NCBI RefSeq assembly: GCF_901709675.1
Contig: NC_051087.1
Span: 5,973,001-6,037,000, forward strand
Length of the DNA: 64,000 bases
Reading direction: 5' to 3'
Source: Syngnathus acus
Lineage: Eukaryota > Chordata > Actinopteri > Syngnathiformes > Syngnathidae
Shown: positions 46,136-59,071 of the stretch, piece after piece
Layout: each line of letters opens with the position of its first letter
How positions within the stretch are numbered: position 1 is the first letter of the stretch
The notes under the pieces: generated by a model
Told to the model about the DNA's origin: nothing
Databases searched by the model: none
The model's input: the letters and a program-made list of their open reading frames with translations, nothing else
Made by a program: the position numbers and the translations under genes

Positions 46136-48994
46136 TTGGAAACCAGTGGCAGGTCGTTCCTTTCAGATGTTAGCCTTCACATCTATCTGCCATAGGGTTT
46201 TTATACCCTTTTCTTCCTCTGAGTCTAGCCACAAGTGGTGTTCTAGCTGACAGTGACATGAAAACAGCCACACTTACCTGACCAAGGAACAAAGGACAAT
46301 ACCTCCACTTCACAGCGTGGTTCACTTAAAAGTCACTGCTGCTAGTGCAATTTGAAACTTTCACAAAGAATGCAGATATTGACACTTTGACAGCAGTAAT
46401 AGCCAAATTGCACCAAAGGTTTGCTGCCAAAAGAAACATCTACAGTAAAAGAAGTTGTTGACGGTGAAAATCAACACTGATACAAAGTGTAAAGACCTTG
46501 AATAGGGAACAATAAAAAAAAATTCTCCTTTCTTGTGGTATTTTGCGTTTATATTTCAAAATAAATTGGTTCTTCTCTTTTCGTATTGTTAGCTTTGTCT
46601 TAGCCATTATTTTATTATTTTAGTTGGCTTTTTTATGTAAATGTCAATTTGATTAATTTATTACAATTACCACGTATTAGCTGGCCAACTTTAATGGACA
46701 TTAAAGTGACTGAAAAAAGCCTTTACTGTATCATTTGTAGAACTTAAAGATTCTTATCTGAGTACTCTGGAACATATGACCAGCTTGCCAGTTTTTTTTT
46801 ACTTTTTTATTTACACTTTCTTGACTTCATTTGATTTGTTGATATCTCACACTTTTCCTGTTGATGTAAAGTCTAGCCAAGGTCATACACAACGTATGCC
46901 ATGAAGCTTAATTTGCTGCCAGTACTATGCTGAGATGTACATACGAACCATCTGTTTTTATTTTCTGAACATAATACAAAAATGGATGAAAACAACAAAG
47001 ATGTCCTTGTCATTCTTGAAGAAATCGATGGAAGTGAAACCGAACCGGTGTGTAGTTAGTCTACCCTTTGCAGCTACAACAGTTTCTGAGAAAAAATGGA
47101 GGGGGGTGATTAGTTGGGCAACATTTTTGGTGAATAAGTATAAAGACAAGAACAGATACACAAAAGCAATTGTCTCACAACTGTCTGATTCCTTATTAAT
47201 TGGACTAGCCAAGGTCTATCGATGTTTGAGACTTTCTAACTTTCTTACCTCATTACAAACAATATCGTTTGTGTTTCATCTTGGGTTGCATCTCCAACCC
47301 TTTCTCAGCTACAAACAATATCATTAGTGTCCAACATTTTCAGTTAGGATTGTTTTATCTTAAGTTATGTCTCCAACCCTTTCCCAGCTCTCGAGTCTCA
47401 TCAATGCTCAAAGAAGAAAACAGCGTCCGTTCTTTGTCTCCATTTTTATATATATCAAGAAAGAAGACCATTTCGACAAGTCTGGAGCGATTTATGAAGT
47501 ATTCCATGCTGCTGCTTTATAGCCTGTGCGCCGCACAAACGATTTAAATGGCTAGCTGAAATGAAGTACTCTACCTGGAGGAAAATAAGCAAAGTATTCT
47601 AGCTTATTTCATGCCTCGGGAGTGAGCAGCTCGGCTCATTCGATGGCTTCACCGAACATTATTGGCTTATAAAACTCATACCGACTCTTATTGCGGGTGA
47701 ATCATATCTCATACTATCGAGAATTGCTTTGCAGATTTCAGATTTGACCTCGGTATGAATACAGTATCTGCCCTGAACCGAACTCGAACGTACCATATCT
47801 TTGATTGTGTGTCATCTATAAACATTTATACAGAGTATGGGAAGAAATTGGCTTCAAAATCGTTGCTGTTCTTTAGTATGCAGCAGATGTATGCATCTCA
47901 CAGTATTCACGATTGATTTTGCACTTGTTTGCCAAACGGGATACCTTTAATAGAATCACTTTTCCTCCCTCACTTTCTCATTTACCTTTGAAAGGACGTA
48001 TTTATCTGAATTAAGCACGAGGCACTCAAGTCCACCATTACAGGCAGAGATGTCATACTTGATGTGCATGTGAGAGGTGTGTGTGTTGGAGGGAGTGGAC
48101 AAAGAGGTCACGTGGATGATATGTTGTCATAGTCTCTCCTCGCTCTCCCTCCTTCACCGTGCCCCCAGTGTCTTAGAATTGCTGAGTCGGGATTCTGTAA
48201 TGAGAGACCGGTGACGTGGAGGAGGAGTAAAAGAGAAAACTAAGCAGAGTGGCTTGCGGGGGTCGTGAGGGGTTGGGGTGGAGGTTCAGGGATGGAGAGT
48301 CATCAGATCACCTTATAGGGAGAGAACATTCTTGGTCAAGGTCTTCCCTAATGAACAAATTATCATGCAAGGACTCGCTCTCCACCCCCTAGAGGCTTGC
48401 ATCCTGTATCTTTTCTCCCCCCTCTACCCTCTCTCTCTCTCGCTCTCCGCATTGTCACTCGTTCACTTTGACCCTCCTTTCTCACCTTTATCTTCCGCTC
48501 TGTACCCGCTCTGCTCGTCTGGCTTGACCTTGGCTCCTTCCTCTCTGAAATCCCTTCCCTATTTCATGTTTACTTTCTGCCGCATTCCTGTTTTCTTTAT
48601 CTGTGTTGCTTTCCACCCTTGCCACTGTTTACACCCCCCCCACCTCTCCTGTCCTCACGCCCTCCTCCTTTCCTGGTTCTTCCAGGCCTTAGGCAGTAGT
48701 CTGCTACTTTAAAACCTCTCTATCAGCACATCCCTGCAATAGTCAGGGCTGACAGTTGCTTTCACTGCGGAATTGGCTGATTTACCACACAGTCACACGC
48801 ATGCACACACGTACGTACATCTTAAAGTGGAGAATTGTTCACACCTACGTACCTGAATGATTTTTTTTTTACATGATAAGGTGCTAGTGTGTAAATGATG
48901 GACTTGAGAATGCCAAGCCATGTGGTCAAATATACAAACTCAAGAGATAAGTTATTTAAAGTCGAGTTGAAATAAAATTGCTTCATCTAAAGTC
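46136..48994. other. non-coding stretch
   Basis: Unique AT-rich sequence. From 48120 to 48720 it becomes pyrimidine-rich on +, which explains the 144-codon leucine/serine-rich frame at 48278. A 130-codon + frame at 46935-47327 has no recognisable domain. No RNA gene is seen. Confidence 0.6.
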
Positions 48995-49105
48995 CAGGGG
49001 TGTCGAACTCATTTTTGTTGTGGGCCGATGGTAGTTATGGTTTCCCTCAAGGGGCCATTAATGACTTAAATAGAAATGGACGGGCCCTCATATTTAAAAC
49101 ACCTG

Positions 49106-49204
49106 CGTTTTATAGTCCGGTGCGGCTTATATATGAACAAAACAAGATAGTCCACTATTTTTAGCTGGTGCGGCTTATATTCAGGTGCGGCTTATAGCCC
49201 GGTA
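49106..49204. mobile_element. partial MITE related to the TA-flanked family
   Basis: TTATAGTCCGGTGCGGCTTA, then GGTGCGGCTTATATTCAGGT and GCGGCTTATAGCCCGGTAAT, are sub-terminal motifs of a third sub-family of the same MITE type (GTGCGGCTTAT rather than GTGCGCCTTAT). The outer terminal repeats are missing or degraded, so this is a fragment. It lies inside the hAT element that starts at 48995. Confidence 0.6.
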
Positions 49205-49325
49205 ATATTTGATACATTTGAATTTACATGAAAACAATGGTCTATTTGCCTAATGAGCTTAGCACTCAACGGTTTTAAGACATAAAAGTTATACATAAGA
49301 GACTTATACATTTTACAATTTCAAG

Positions 49326-49498
49326 TACCGTAATTTTCGGACTATAAGTCGCACCGGAGTATAAGTCGCACCAGCCATAAAATGCCCAAAAAAGTGAAAA
49401 AAACCATATATATGTATATAAGTCGCTCCTGAGTATAAGTCGCCCCCCCACCCAAACTATGAAAAAAAACCGCGACTTATAGTCCGAAAATTACGGTA
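49326..49498. mobile_element. complete MITE with 26-bp perfect terminal inverted repeats and TA duplication
   Basis: The ends CCGTAATTTTCGGACTATAA (49328 onwards) and their exact reverse complement at the right are identical through ...GTCGC, flanked by TA on both sides (49326-49327 and 49497-49498). Sub-terminal GTATAAGTCGC motifs repeat inside. The element is about 170 bp with no coding capacity. Perfect terminal repeats in a region this decayed suggest a recent insertion. Confidence 0.9.
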
Positions 49499-49570
49499 AT
49501 ATCTCCGTTTTTTTTACATACCCATCTGTATTTTGTGATTTGGACTATATTGGTTTGAGTTTGACACGTT

Positions 49571-50279
49571 TTCTTGTTTGATACAGACAGTGATAGTCTC
49601 ACAAGTGAGCCCTAAGGCATTGTGTCTCCATCCAATATCATATTCTGAAGTATTTCGAATCACTTTTCATATCCTCTGCAGGAATTCAAATCATGCACTT
49701 TAGTTCTTTCACTTCTTTATCATAGGGACGGAAGAGAGAGGCAGTTTTGAATCATTTCCATCATTTTGCTATTGCGATGCCTTATAAGAAGGCCAGTACA
49801 AACAGAGGAGCATGTATACAAGAAATCCGGAGGTGCAACAAAAGAGGAAAGGACTCGCTCTGTTGATGAAGCACAGCAGTGACAGACCTTGGTGCATGAT
49901 AAAACATAACACCCGAGGGAAGGAAGGATGACTGTGGAAAAAGAAAAATATCCGCAAATATTTTTCTACAGATCCCTCTCAGTTTATCTAACAATGTTCA
50001 ATTGTTTCTGTTAACATGTTCATAGTTACTTCTTCTTTGACTTTGTTTCTTTTTTAAATGACAAGGTTTAACCAGTGTACTTGTGCTTTTTTGTCAAGAT
50101 GCTTTTTTTGTCACTGCGTACCTGGCCTTGGATTCAACACAAAGAAACATTTGACTTGCTGTTGTCCTTGTTTTTTTCTTTGGTATTATGGTTGGTAGAA
50201 AACATAAATTTGTATTCAGTTCCAATTTCAAATGGAAGGGTAACTTCTTGATCTTAATTTGACCTTTCCATCTCTTTCT
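49571..50279. other. non-coding stretch
   Basis: AT-rich unique sequence. Overlapping 60-70-codon frames show no domain. No repeat or RNA feature is recognised. Confidence 0.6.
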
Positions 50280-51864
50280 GTGAGTGGCCCTCATGTCTAC
50301 TGAAGTCCTTTATGCAGACTCCACCTGAAGAGCTTTCCACAGAATTTAGGAAAAATAAGTCAACCTATCACATTGCTCTTCTTAACTCAAATGAAAGGGC
50401 CTTTAAAATATCTGCAGCTCGTATTGATACTCACAATGCATATGACCTTTGGTGGTAGAATGATCACATACACAACATAATTCCTGCTATAAGTTATAAT
50501 ATCCAAAGCAACAAAATCTGCACAAGGGAGTCTCAACACGACTAACTACAAACCGCCTCAGAGACTGAACAAAAGGAAGTTCTTCCACCGCCAAGCAGCT
50601 TGAGTCTAATACGTCAAATTCCCTTTCACCGGCATCCAAACGTACGACGGCACCCGGATGGATCCTCAATCCTTTCATAAACACAAAATCCTTAAGATGA
50701 CCTTTGGTAGTAGCACCCAGAGAATATGTTCCAACATGTTGCAAAGCTCCATAACCAGGGATACATCCTTCTAATCAAGTTAGGTGGCTTTGCAAAAATG
50801 AGATGAGCAGTGTGAGCAGTCTAATAAATCAGTTTTGTGGAAAATGGGCCGGAGCACTCACTCCTTTGAAGAAACGGTAGCCAAAAGCAAAATGCTTTCG
50901 CAAGCACTGCCGTACAAAGATGCTGTCAAAACAGCAATTTTCTCAAAACCTTAGACCATAGCTTCATTCAAAGAACCATACGTAAGGTCTTTCTTCTCTC
51001 TCATCCTTAGTGGCTTCAAGCAAAAGAGACAAAATTGTCAAAATTGTTCTTTTTGGTCTGATTGGCCTCTAATGGATTCAAACCAACGAATTTTGGAATT
51101 TTGTGTTTTCTCATTTTTGGAGATATGTCACGTCAATAAATCTTGGTAATCCGTGATGTATTACTATTTTCACCTATGATCTAAAAAAGCTACCAAGACA
51201 TTCCTGAAAAAGTTCCGACATTTTAGTATGCCACAAATGGAAATCCTGGCGGTACTGTTCTGTCTTCCCTAGATCAATTTGTATCAGCAACAATCTTCTA
51301 CGGCATGTTAATATACTTTCCTCTGTGAAAACCCTTCCACAGTTATTTCAGTATGAAAACCTAATAACATCCCAATCCCAAATGACCTCGGGGTTGTGAT
51401 TCTCTTATAAGACACGGCCAAAAAGCAGACAGCAGACAATGACGAATTGGTGACGCAAAAGCATCCATTTTGAACATCATCTTTTAGCAATCACAATTCT
51501 CCAGTACTCGCTCAATATTCTTCCTTCAAAGCAGATTATTGCTTCAAACAACGATTCTCACATGGTTCTCGTTTACCCCTTTTTCACTCCATCAGACTTT
51601 GAAAGACGAGCTGCCCGCAGAGCACTGTCAAAGGCTGCTCTAAAATAATTACACTGGCTCTCTGAGGCCTCTTCTACCTGCAAGCAAACAAAGGTCAGCT
51701 GGAACCATCATCTCGCATCCTGAAAACATTTTGTTCTCCACCTATGTCGCCATGGGTGGCGTGACACTGAGAACAGTTGGAGGACCTTTGGCCCAGAGGT
51801 CTAGCTTCTCATCTCCCCAACAATTCTGTAACCATCTGTAAAGAGAGCAGAACTCTGAGCTGAA
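50280..51864 (-). other. unrecognised region, possible decayed coding sequence
   Basis: About 1.6 kb of even composition without simple repeats. The best frame is minus strand 50744-50487 (85 codons), with a hydrophobic/charged pattern resembling a folded domain (for example GLRIHPGAVVRLDAG and EREFDVLDSSCLAVEELPF). Upstream on the minus strand are further protein-like patches separated by stops (EQYRQDFHLWHTKMSELFQE near 51260-51200; ATKDEREKRPYVWFFE near 51020-50970). The C-terminal part vaguely recalls the small C-terminal domain of uncharacterised fish transposon proteins, but I cannot name a family. It may be chance. Confidence 0.25.
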
Positions 51865-51975
51865 TGAGGATCGGGGTGTGCAATAATTTATTCGAGACTA
51901 GCTGTCTCACAACAGATCAGTAAACCCCTTTTGAAAGAAATTTGAAAATGTGCATTTGGTGCATCTCTAGTTTTC
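51865..51975. mobile_element. possible DNA-element termini
   Basis: CTAGAGATGCACCAAATGCA (reverse complement of 51952-51971) resembles the AGAGATGCACCGAAAT end of a teleost hAT family. GGGGTGTGCAATAATTTATT at 51873 resembles another family's start. They are about 100 bp apart and could be the ends of one short element or two fragments. Tentative. Confidence 0.25.
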
Positions 51976-54900
51976 GTCTCCATCTGTTACACTGCGTGTT
52001 AATCATAAAGTAAAATTACGACAAAATGAACATGCAAAGGATTTTCCAAAATACTCAGACACTCTCTCATTTGAAATGGATATACTTGTTGAAAAAAGTG
52101 AAACCACTGACTGTGAAATGGAGGTGGGATAAATAATTAAATTATGTTTTCGTGTATTTGTTGCTGATATGAGACAGATTGAGGTCTGATTTAAATCCCA
52201 CCATGAAGCGTATTTTCCAGATAAAGGATGTTCATTACTAGCAAACTACAATGTAAACATAGAAAGTGCTAACCGTCCCAATCCAGTGCCAGCCTCGAGG
52301 TTTGTCGTTTGCCTTTGTTTGAACAGCACTCTCTTGTTCTTGCCTCTGTTTAGCCGCGTATGTCTCGGCAGCAGGCGCAATTCAACATGTGTCGCTTGCT
52401 ATGTTATCTTAAGAGCCTTTTCTCCCCAGGGCATTGAAAAAAGTGAGATGTGGGGTGATACCAAGGCCAGGAAATCAAAAATGAATACATCGAAGTAAGC
52501 GTGGTGCATATGTGGCATATAATGTATGTCGCGTGTGTGTTGTCGCATGCAGTGACTGTTTACCTCCTTGTGTGTGTCCATTGAGGTGTGTGTCTGTATT
52601 TTATCATGGCCCAAATGACTCAGGGTAATTGCTCCTTATATGGTGACCTGTCAGTTCGCATCACTGTGACTGAGCAAAGGGGCAAAAGGGGCAATTTATT
52701 CCACCTTCCTATAACCCTTTCTTCTCCCCTTATAACTGTGATTATGAATGATTTATGCTCTATGAGCATGCATGCCACAATGAGGTGTTCATGTGCTCAG
52801 GTAGTAATTCACCATTCTGTGGAAGATTTTATGCTGTGGCTGAATTTGCACTGCAACTCCATGTTTGGTCATTTTTTGTGTTCTTTTGTACTTTATATCT
52901 AGGATTCAATGTGCGCATGTATGTTTATTATAATTATAATTTCAAATTGTGTGTAATCCACTTTGCAAGTTGGTGAGGAATAGAAATGTATTTTAAATTC
53001 ATTCTATATATCATCTATTATTATGTCGCCTACATTTGTGGTTGCTGCCTCACTTATTATTTTTGCCGTCTGCCTTTTTTCATGTTTCTGCCCACCTCTT
53101 ACTGTCATTGCTTAACTCTGCAATCATGAAAGATTCTCGTTTGGCAAATACGGTTTGATCGTGGAACATGCGTTACTGTGAAGCCGCTGGGATTTGGTTG
53201 AGCATTAAAAGACAGAAGGATTATTGTGTGTTTGAAAAATAAGGATTAACTGACACATAGCCAGCCCTAGTGAGAGAGGACATTAGACATAGAGAAAATG
53301 TATGTGTGGATGCGTCATGCTCATATGTCTATACAATATGTGCTATTGTGCGTTCTCCATTTTATGGAACCTTTCATCCATGGCCCAGCGGTAGTTGTAA
53401 TTGGTCTCTGATGGAAAACTCCCACTGGGTTTGGCCGAACGTTGAACGGCGCCTTTAAATATTTCAGTCCGGCCAAACGTGAGGTCTCTCGCCTCGGGCT
53501 CACTTAGCCGGCTGACCTCGCTTCTGACAGAGAGCAAGAAGGAACACCTTAGAGGCACAACGTGACATCTTGAGCTGTTTTCATACACTCAAAAACCTTT
53601 GAGATAGGGAGGGGGGGTTATGAGTCACAATTGGAGCTAATGATATTGGGTACAACGCAAAACTTGAGTCTTTGAGTTAGAGTTTTAAACCACTTTCCTG
53701 ACCACCACAGATGATTCAAAAAATAATTGACCAAGAAATGTCAGTTTTAACCTTTGTTCATTAATTGCTGGATTGGACAATAGGAAGCAAATTGAGTGCA
53801 GCTAAGAAAGGTATTAATTCAACACTACCATAAATATCAGAACATAATCTGTGAGGGAATTTGATTTCTCTTTTGTTAATAAAGCCCTCCTTTCAACTCA
53901 AGCCAATGAAAATCTTTAATGTGACAGCGTCAACAATAAACCTGCCAACTTGCGAATGTCATTGTTATACGTAGCAGGTGATTTCTTTCAGCCTTACATT
54001 TGCTAGCCAACGGCACGGAAAAGTAATAAAGAGAAAAAGTTCCTCTATTGAAGTTGACCTCTTTTAGAATGAATTTTTTTTGGGTTTCTAATTTATGACT
54101 GTATTCACCCACTTGATTAAATTATCAATCATGGTTTTGGTTCTCTGCCTCTATGTTCCCATTAATTGTTCGTCTCATTAAGACATTTTGGATCATTTAA
54201 TGCTTCAAATATAGTGTGAACATTCTGGGAAACAAGGCGTGTTCCTATTTTCAATGTACCAAGCCACGTTCACATCAGTTTGATGTGGAAGAACATGAGA
54301 AATCTGTGAGATAAACCCTCTCAGCAGTCTCCTAATCGTCCTAATACTTTTGTCTCTAAACTTCTTCAGACAAAAAGTACTCTCAAAGGTGATGGAGTGC
54401 AACTTTTGATCCGTCTAATAAGCTTTTAATGCCCTGAGCAGATGTTTTTTTTTTGTTCCTTACGTGCAGCCATCATAAAGTTAGAGGTGAGTCCAGCCCA
54501 CCACGCAAGCTGCTTCTACAGCTCTGTTGTCGAGCACTCAATCATTCGCCAGCTCTGGGACGCGCTGTCATTAAAGTGTTGTCTAAATTCCAGGTTAGCC
54601 CGCTTCCCCCCAAAGTCTTCTGTGAACCGCATCCTCATTAAAGCGCGTCTGCCTGTTTTGCTAAACGAAAAGGGCATCTTATTTTGCACATCAGTGCCGC
54701 AGCGCTCAGCTTAACACAAGATATTTGTCTTGCCTTTATTCTATACCGGCAACCCCTTTTCCTACGTTGCTCCGTATCGCTCGTTTTTCCTTTCTTCTGC
54801 CTCTCTCTCGCTCTAGCTGTCACTCTCTTTCTTTTCCATCTACCCACCCACTCACTCCAACTTTTGTCCCATCCTCCTTATTCTCCCTCCCTCTCCAGCC

Positions 54901-55976
54901 TATTCATGTGCCTCGCACAGATCCCAGGTAGAGGGAAACAGATAATTCCCAGATTCTCTGTAGAGGTGCAGCAAGTAAAAATAGAGAAGGTTACCTTTCA
55001 TGTTCAATTTTTAAAGGAAAGTCAGAGATTTCCTCAAGATGATTAAAAGGGAACACTGCTGACAAGGTCATACAGAGACGTGTTCACGCAGAGAGGCTGG
55101 TCCAAAAATCCCTTTGGGATATGATGCTGTTTGTAAGATATAAAACAGCAAAGCAAAAAAAATTGGAGAGGGGTTGAAAGGAGGGGGGTAAAGTGAGAAC
55201 ATGATTGTCTGTCTGAAAACGACCAAGACAATGTTTGTACTGCTCCTAATCCCAGGAAGGTGCCAGACTGAACTCGGGCTTTTCAATAGTTCTCTTAGCA
55301 GCTGTCATGTTTGTTGAGATAACACAAATTATTGCCATATGCGTTGCCTCATTTCTGCATTCTGCATTATTGGTGTGGAGCCTTGTGAAGGTTTAATGTT
55401 TTAGCTTTAAGCCGTCTGCTATCACTAGAGACCAATTATCTGCCAGGGTTAAGGAAAAACCCCAGAACCAGAAATGAGAGATTGTGTGGGGCTTTGACAC
55501 GGCTCCAGCAAATTTCCTCTGGCATGCTGTTTGTGTATCCTGCTGCATGTATATGCATGTGTGTCTGCATTATTAATCATTCGAAAAACTCATTAGCTGA
55601 CACATTTATTGTAAACATAGACACTTTTACCATGTTTATGCTCCCCCCCAAACATATTTCAACTAAAATGTGCTAATGTGCGAAGTTGGAGGTCATGCAC
55701 TGTAATTTGAAACTGTGACACCCCATAATGTTAACATATTCTGGATGTCCCAAGCACTGGCTAGGCTAACACTCTAACTAAAGCAAAAACTGACAGGGTT
55801 GCATTGGGACAAAATGGAGTTGGCGTTTGGAATCTTGCATTCACAGTGCGTCCGTCTCCAGAGGCATGGATGAATGGCCTGATTCTCTCTTTCTCCACCT
55901 CACTTTTTCTCCATGACGTGCCAGCCCTCTCTCAATCTCTTTCTCAAGATTTGTGGATTGTGTCTATATATATATC
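51976..55976. other. non-coding stretch
   Basis: Unique sequence. Somewhat GC-richer, repeat-free patches lie at 53340-53560 and 54450-54720. A pyrimidine-rich patch at 54780-54905 explains the 120-codon + frame there. No gene, RNA or clear transposon is seen. Confidence 0.6.
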
Positions 55977-56005
55977 ACCTGGATTTCCCCCTGGGATCAA
56001 TAAAG
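55977..56005 (+). mobile_element. 3' end of a LINE/SINE retroelement
   Basis: CCTGGATTTCCCCCTGGGAT followed by CAATAAAGC is a widespread 3' terminus of teleost non-LTR retroelements, containing AATAAA at 55999-56004. It is followed directly by a tetranucleotide tail (ATCT/ATCC), as these elements usually are. Nothing upstream is recognisable, so only the last 30 bp or so remain. Confidence 0.6.
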
Positions 56006-56062
56006 CATCTATCTATCCATCCATCTATCCATCTATTCATCCATCCATCCATCTATCCATAT
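56006..56062. repeat. ATCT/ATCC tetranucleotide tail
   Basis: Mixed ATCT, ATCC and ATTC units directly after the retroelement terminus, probably the degenerated 3' tail repeat. Confidence 0.85.
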
Positions 56063-56065
56063 TCA

Positions 56066-56446
<381 letters not shown>

Positions 56447-56527
56447 TCCGAAACAGCTTTGGCTACACAGTCACTCAGTTTTCAAATCAATTTAAAGACT
56501 GTTAAATTTTCAATATCCAAATATGCA

Positions 56528-56590
56528 CAGTGGCAACTCGGTTTACGAACAACCCTGTTGACAAGGAATAATTTCAAACGAAAGTGTACT
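56528..56590 (+). mobile_element. possible Tigger/mariner-type terminal fragment
   Basis: CAGTGGCAACTCGGTTTACG followed by AACAACCCTGTTGAC resembles the transposon end that reads CAGTGGTACCTCGGTTTACGAAC. No partner end was found downstream, so it is a one-ended fragment at best. Confidence 0.35.
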
Positions 56591-58298
56591 TCAAATTCTA
56601 AATTGTCTTGACATTCACACGGAACGCTCACCTATGTAAACATCATACGTTTCCCATCCAGGACTGGCCATCAGACACAATTCTTGGCTGAGGTCTGTGC
56701 TGTTGATATGACAATGACAACTCGATCACAAATTTTGAAACTTTTGACTAGAACAATCGCAAATGTCCCACTTCTCTGCGCCAGGCGTCATTTATTGTCG
56801 AGGTGGACAGAATTCGGTGTGAAAGGTCTCTGCTGTTTGTCTGCTGAGTCATCTTTTTTATCACAACTCTCAAGTGGGGAACTGACATCTCTGGGACATT
56901 GGAGCAGGGAGAGAACAATCTTATCATGAGTCATCTTGACAGATTTTGATTATACAGTAGCTCTAATTAATGCTGCCAATATATGGATGTGCATAAAATT
57001 CATAGCTGTACATATCTATATATACTGAAGGCCAGCAAATACAATTAAGCATAACTGACTTCTTTGTGCTGCATCTTTCTGTTGAATTTTATTCGGATAG
57101 TAGTCACTGTTATTTATTCAAAGTATCCGTGCAGTACTCGATGCCAGTTTTAGATTTGGGGCAACATGTTGACTCACGTAGCTGCCTATCATTACAAATT
57201 GAGATGTAACATAGAAAGTAAAAAATATTGCGTATACAATATATGTTGGGACAACTCAAACCGTTTTAAAATTTATCCTATGATGTATGCTTCACATTAT
57301 GAAATGACAGATGATTTTCTTTTTGGAAAGAATTCAAATTCATTCATTTTATTCTGACTCAGTTTGATCAAATATAAAGTGGCTTTCCCTAATTTATACT
57401 CCTGCTACATGGCATAACACAGTCTATGTACAGTATTTCTTTAATGGTGTCATAAATAACCTTCATAAATGCTTCAGTTGTCAGGTATCGGAAAAGCTTG
57501 AAAAATGATATAAAAACAGTTTGAGTTTGACCTTGTGTACTGAACAGCAGCCTCTGTTTATGTAGACACCCTACGTACATGCTACAACATCCTTCCCTCC
57601 TCCTGATTTACAGTGTACTGTTTGAAGCACCGGAATTTATTTTTATTTTTCTTACTTCACTTGTCCTTGAGTAGATTTGAAAAGGGTTTTGCTTAGAAGT
57701 AAAACAGCCAAGAGAATAATTTCTGAAAATCTGCACGCACAAGTTTATACCCTGAAATCATTGTTTTTATTTTATTTTTGATCATTAATGATACATCATT
57801 GCAGTGTGTGAAATCAAAGCCCTGTTAACGTTCTGTGACAGAATCAGACGATGTATGCCAAAGCTTTAAAGAAAATCTTCCGAAATGACGAACTGTATCC
57901 CCATTTGTCCAATTATTGCCTCTTACGTACTTCTTTATCTCTTTGCAGGTTTCTAGGCCAGCTTTGTGTGAGAACATTTTAGAGCATTGTCTGACACCCC
58001 TCCCCTTAGACACAGTGAAAGAACATTTATATTTTTTTTTTCCCCAACCATAGCTCTAGCTGAACACCTGAGTCACTTTCTTATGTCTCCCAGCACTGCA
58101 TTTCCCTTTTCCCATCACCCCTCTAAACTCACTTTGTGTGCATCACGCTTTTTCTTCCTCACCTCTTTCACCTAATGACTCCCTGGAGTCCAAACTCACT
58201 CCCACAACTGTCTACATGTTTATTTTAAATCTCGTACAGGCTCTCCTTTCTTATCTCCTTAACATTCAAATGGATAAAAACAACACCCTGAGGGGGTT

Positions 58299-58314
58299 GG
58301 GGGGGGGGGGGGGG
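58299..58314. repeat. poly-G tract (G16)
   Basis: Sixteen consecutive G on the + strand, preceded by GGGGGTT. It is likely to form a quadruplex and to be read inaccurately. Confidence 0.9.
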
Positions 58315-59048
58315 CATATGAGAATAACTTCAATGAGGCTTCAAAAGGCAGGTGTGCATACATGCAGGGATAAGGACGTAAACGTGCATACTATGCATTA
58401 TGCTGTAGTGCTGGATGGATGGCCCTATGCTCAAGCCGCTATTTAAACTCTCCAGGGAAGATGGAGGTTAGCAGTCAGGACACATACAAAGACCAGTCCA
58501 ACATGTTCACACGTCTTCTATAATTCGAACGAAGGTCAACGCAAAAACTTTGTAGCGTCAGCAGTTTTGATGCGAACGTATTGTGTATGTAGGTAATGAT
58601 GCATGTTGCAGTTGGAAAATTGTGTTGCCCACCAGAAGAAAAATATATTTGGTTTGATTTGTGTGTATGATGTTAGAAAGCAGCTTTTAGTAAGCGAGCC
58701 TGGTACAGCCTGTGTTTGTTTTTATTCTATTTTATTTTTCTGGTTTTGTGCTAATAAGCATAACCATCTGGTTTTTAGTTTTTGACAGATGCATTCGTGT
58801 ATACAGAATGAAATATTGTCATTCTCACTCCAAGTCAATTGGTTAGCAAAGAAGTCTTACAGATGTTAGTTTAAAAATGTGTCAATGCGGCCATGTCTCT
58901 TTTCCCAAAGCAAGATGAGACATTCAAACACTGTGTCAGCATTTTAACCTGCAACTCTGTCTGCCTGCACCGCAAGCGCTAAGTGGGAACGTGATCTATA
59001 ATTTATGTTCACTTCTTATGAGCATCTGTTAGGAAGTTTAGTGTGGGT

Positions 59049-59071
59049 GTGTGTATGTGTGTGTGTGTGTT
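59049..59071. repeat. GT microsatellite
   Basis: A short GT run with one TATG interruption. Confidence 0.85.

Larger units (their letters stand above)
48995..49570. mobile_element. hAT element (9995 family, reverse orientation) broken by nested insertions
   Basis: The left end CAGGGGTGTCGAACTCATTT and the far right GAGTTTGACACG (about 49556-49568) are the two ends of the family seen at 9995, here inverted. GTAGTTATGGTTTCCCTC and GGGGCCATTAATGACTT follow the left end as in that family. The interior is displaced by a MITE piece at 49106-49204 and a complete MITE at 49326-49498. The right terminus is mutated. No coding capacity. Confidence 0.75.

Noticed and set aside
48278-48712. 144-codon leucine/serine-rich + strand frame
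   Set aside because: It lies in a pyrimidine-rich tract, whose composition gives L, S, P and F codons and few stops.
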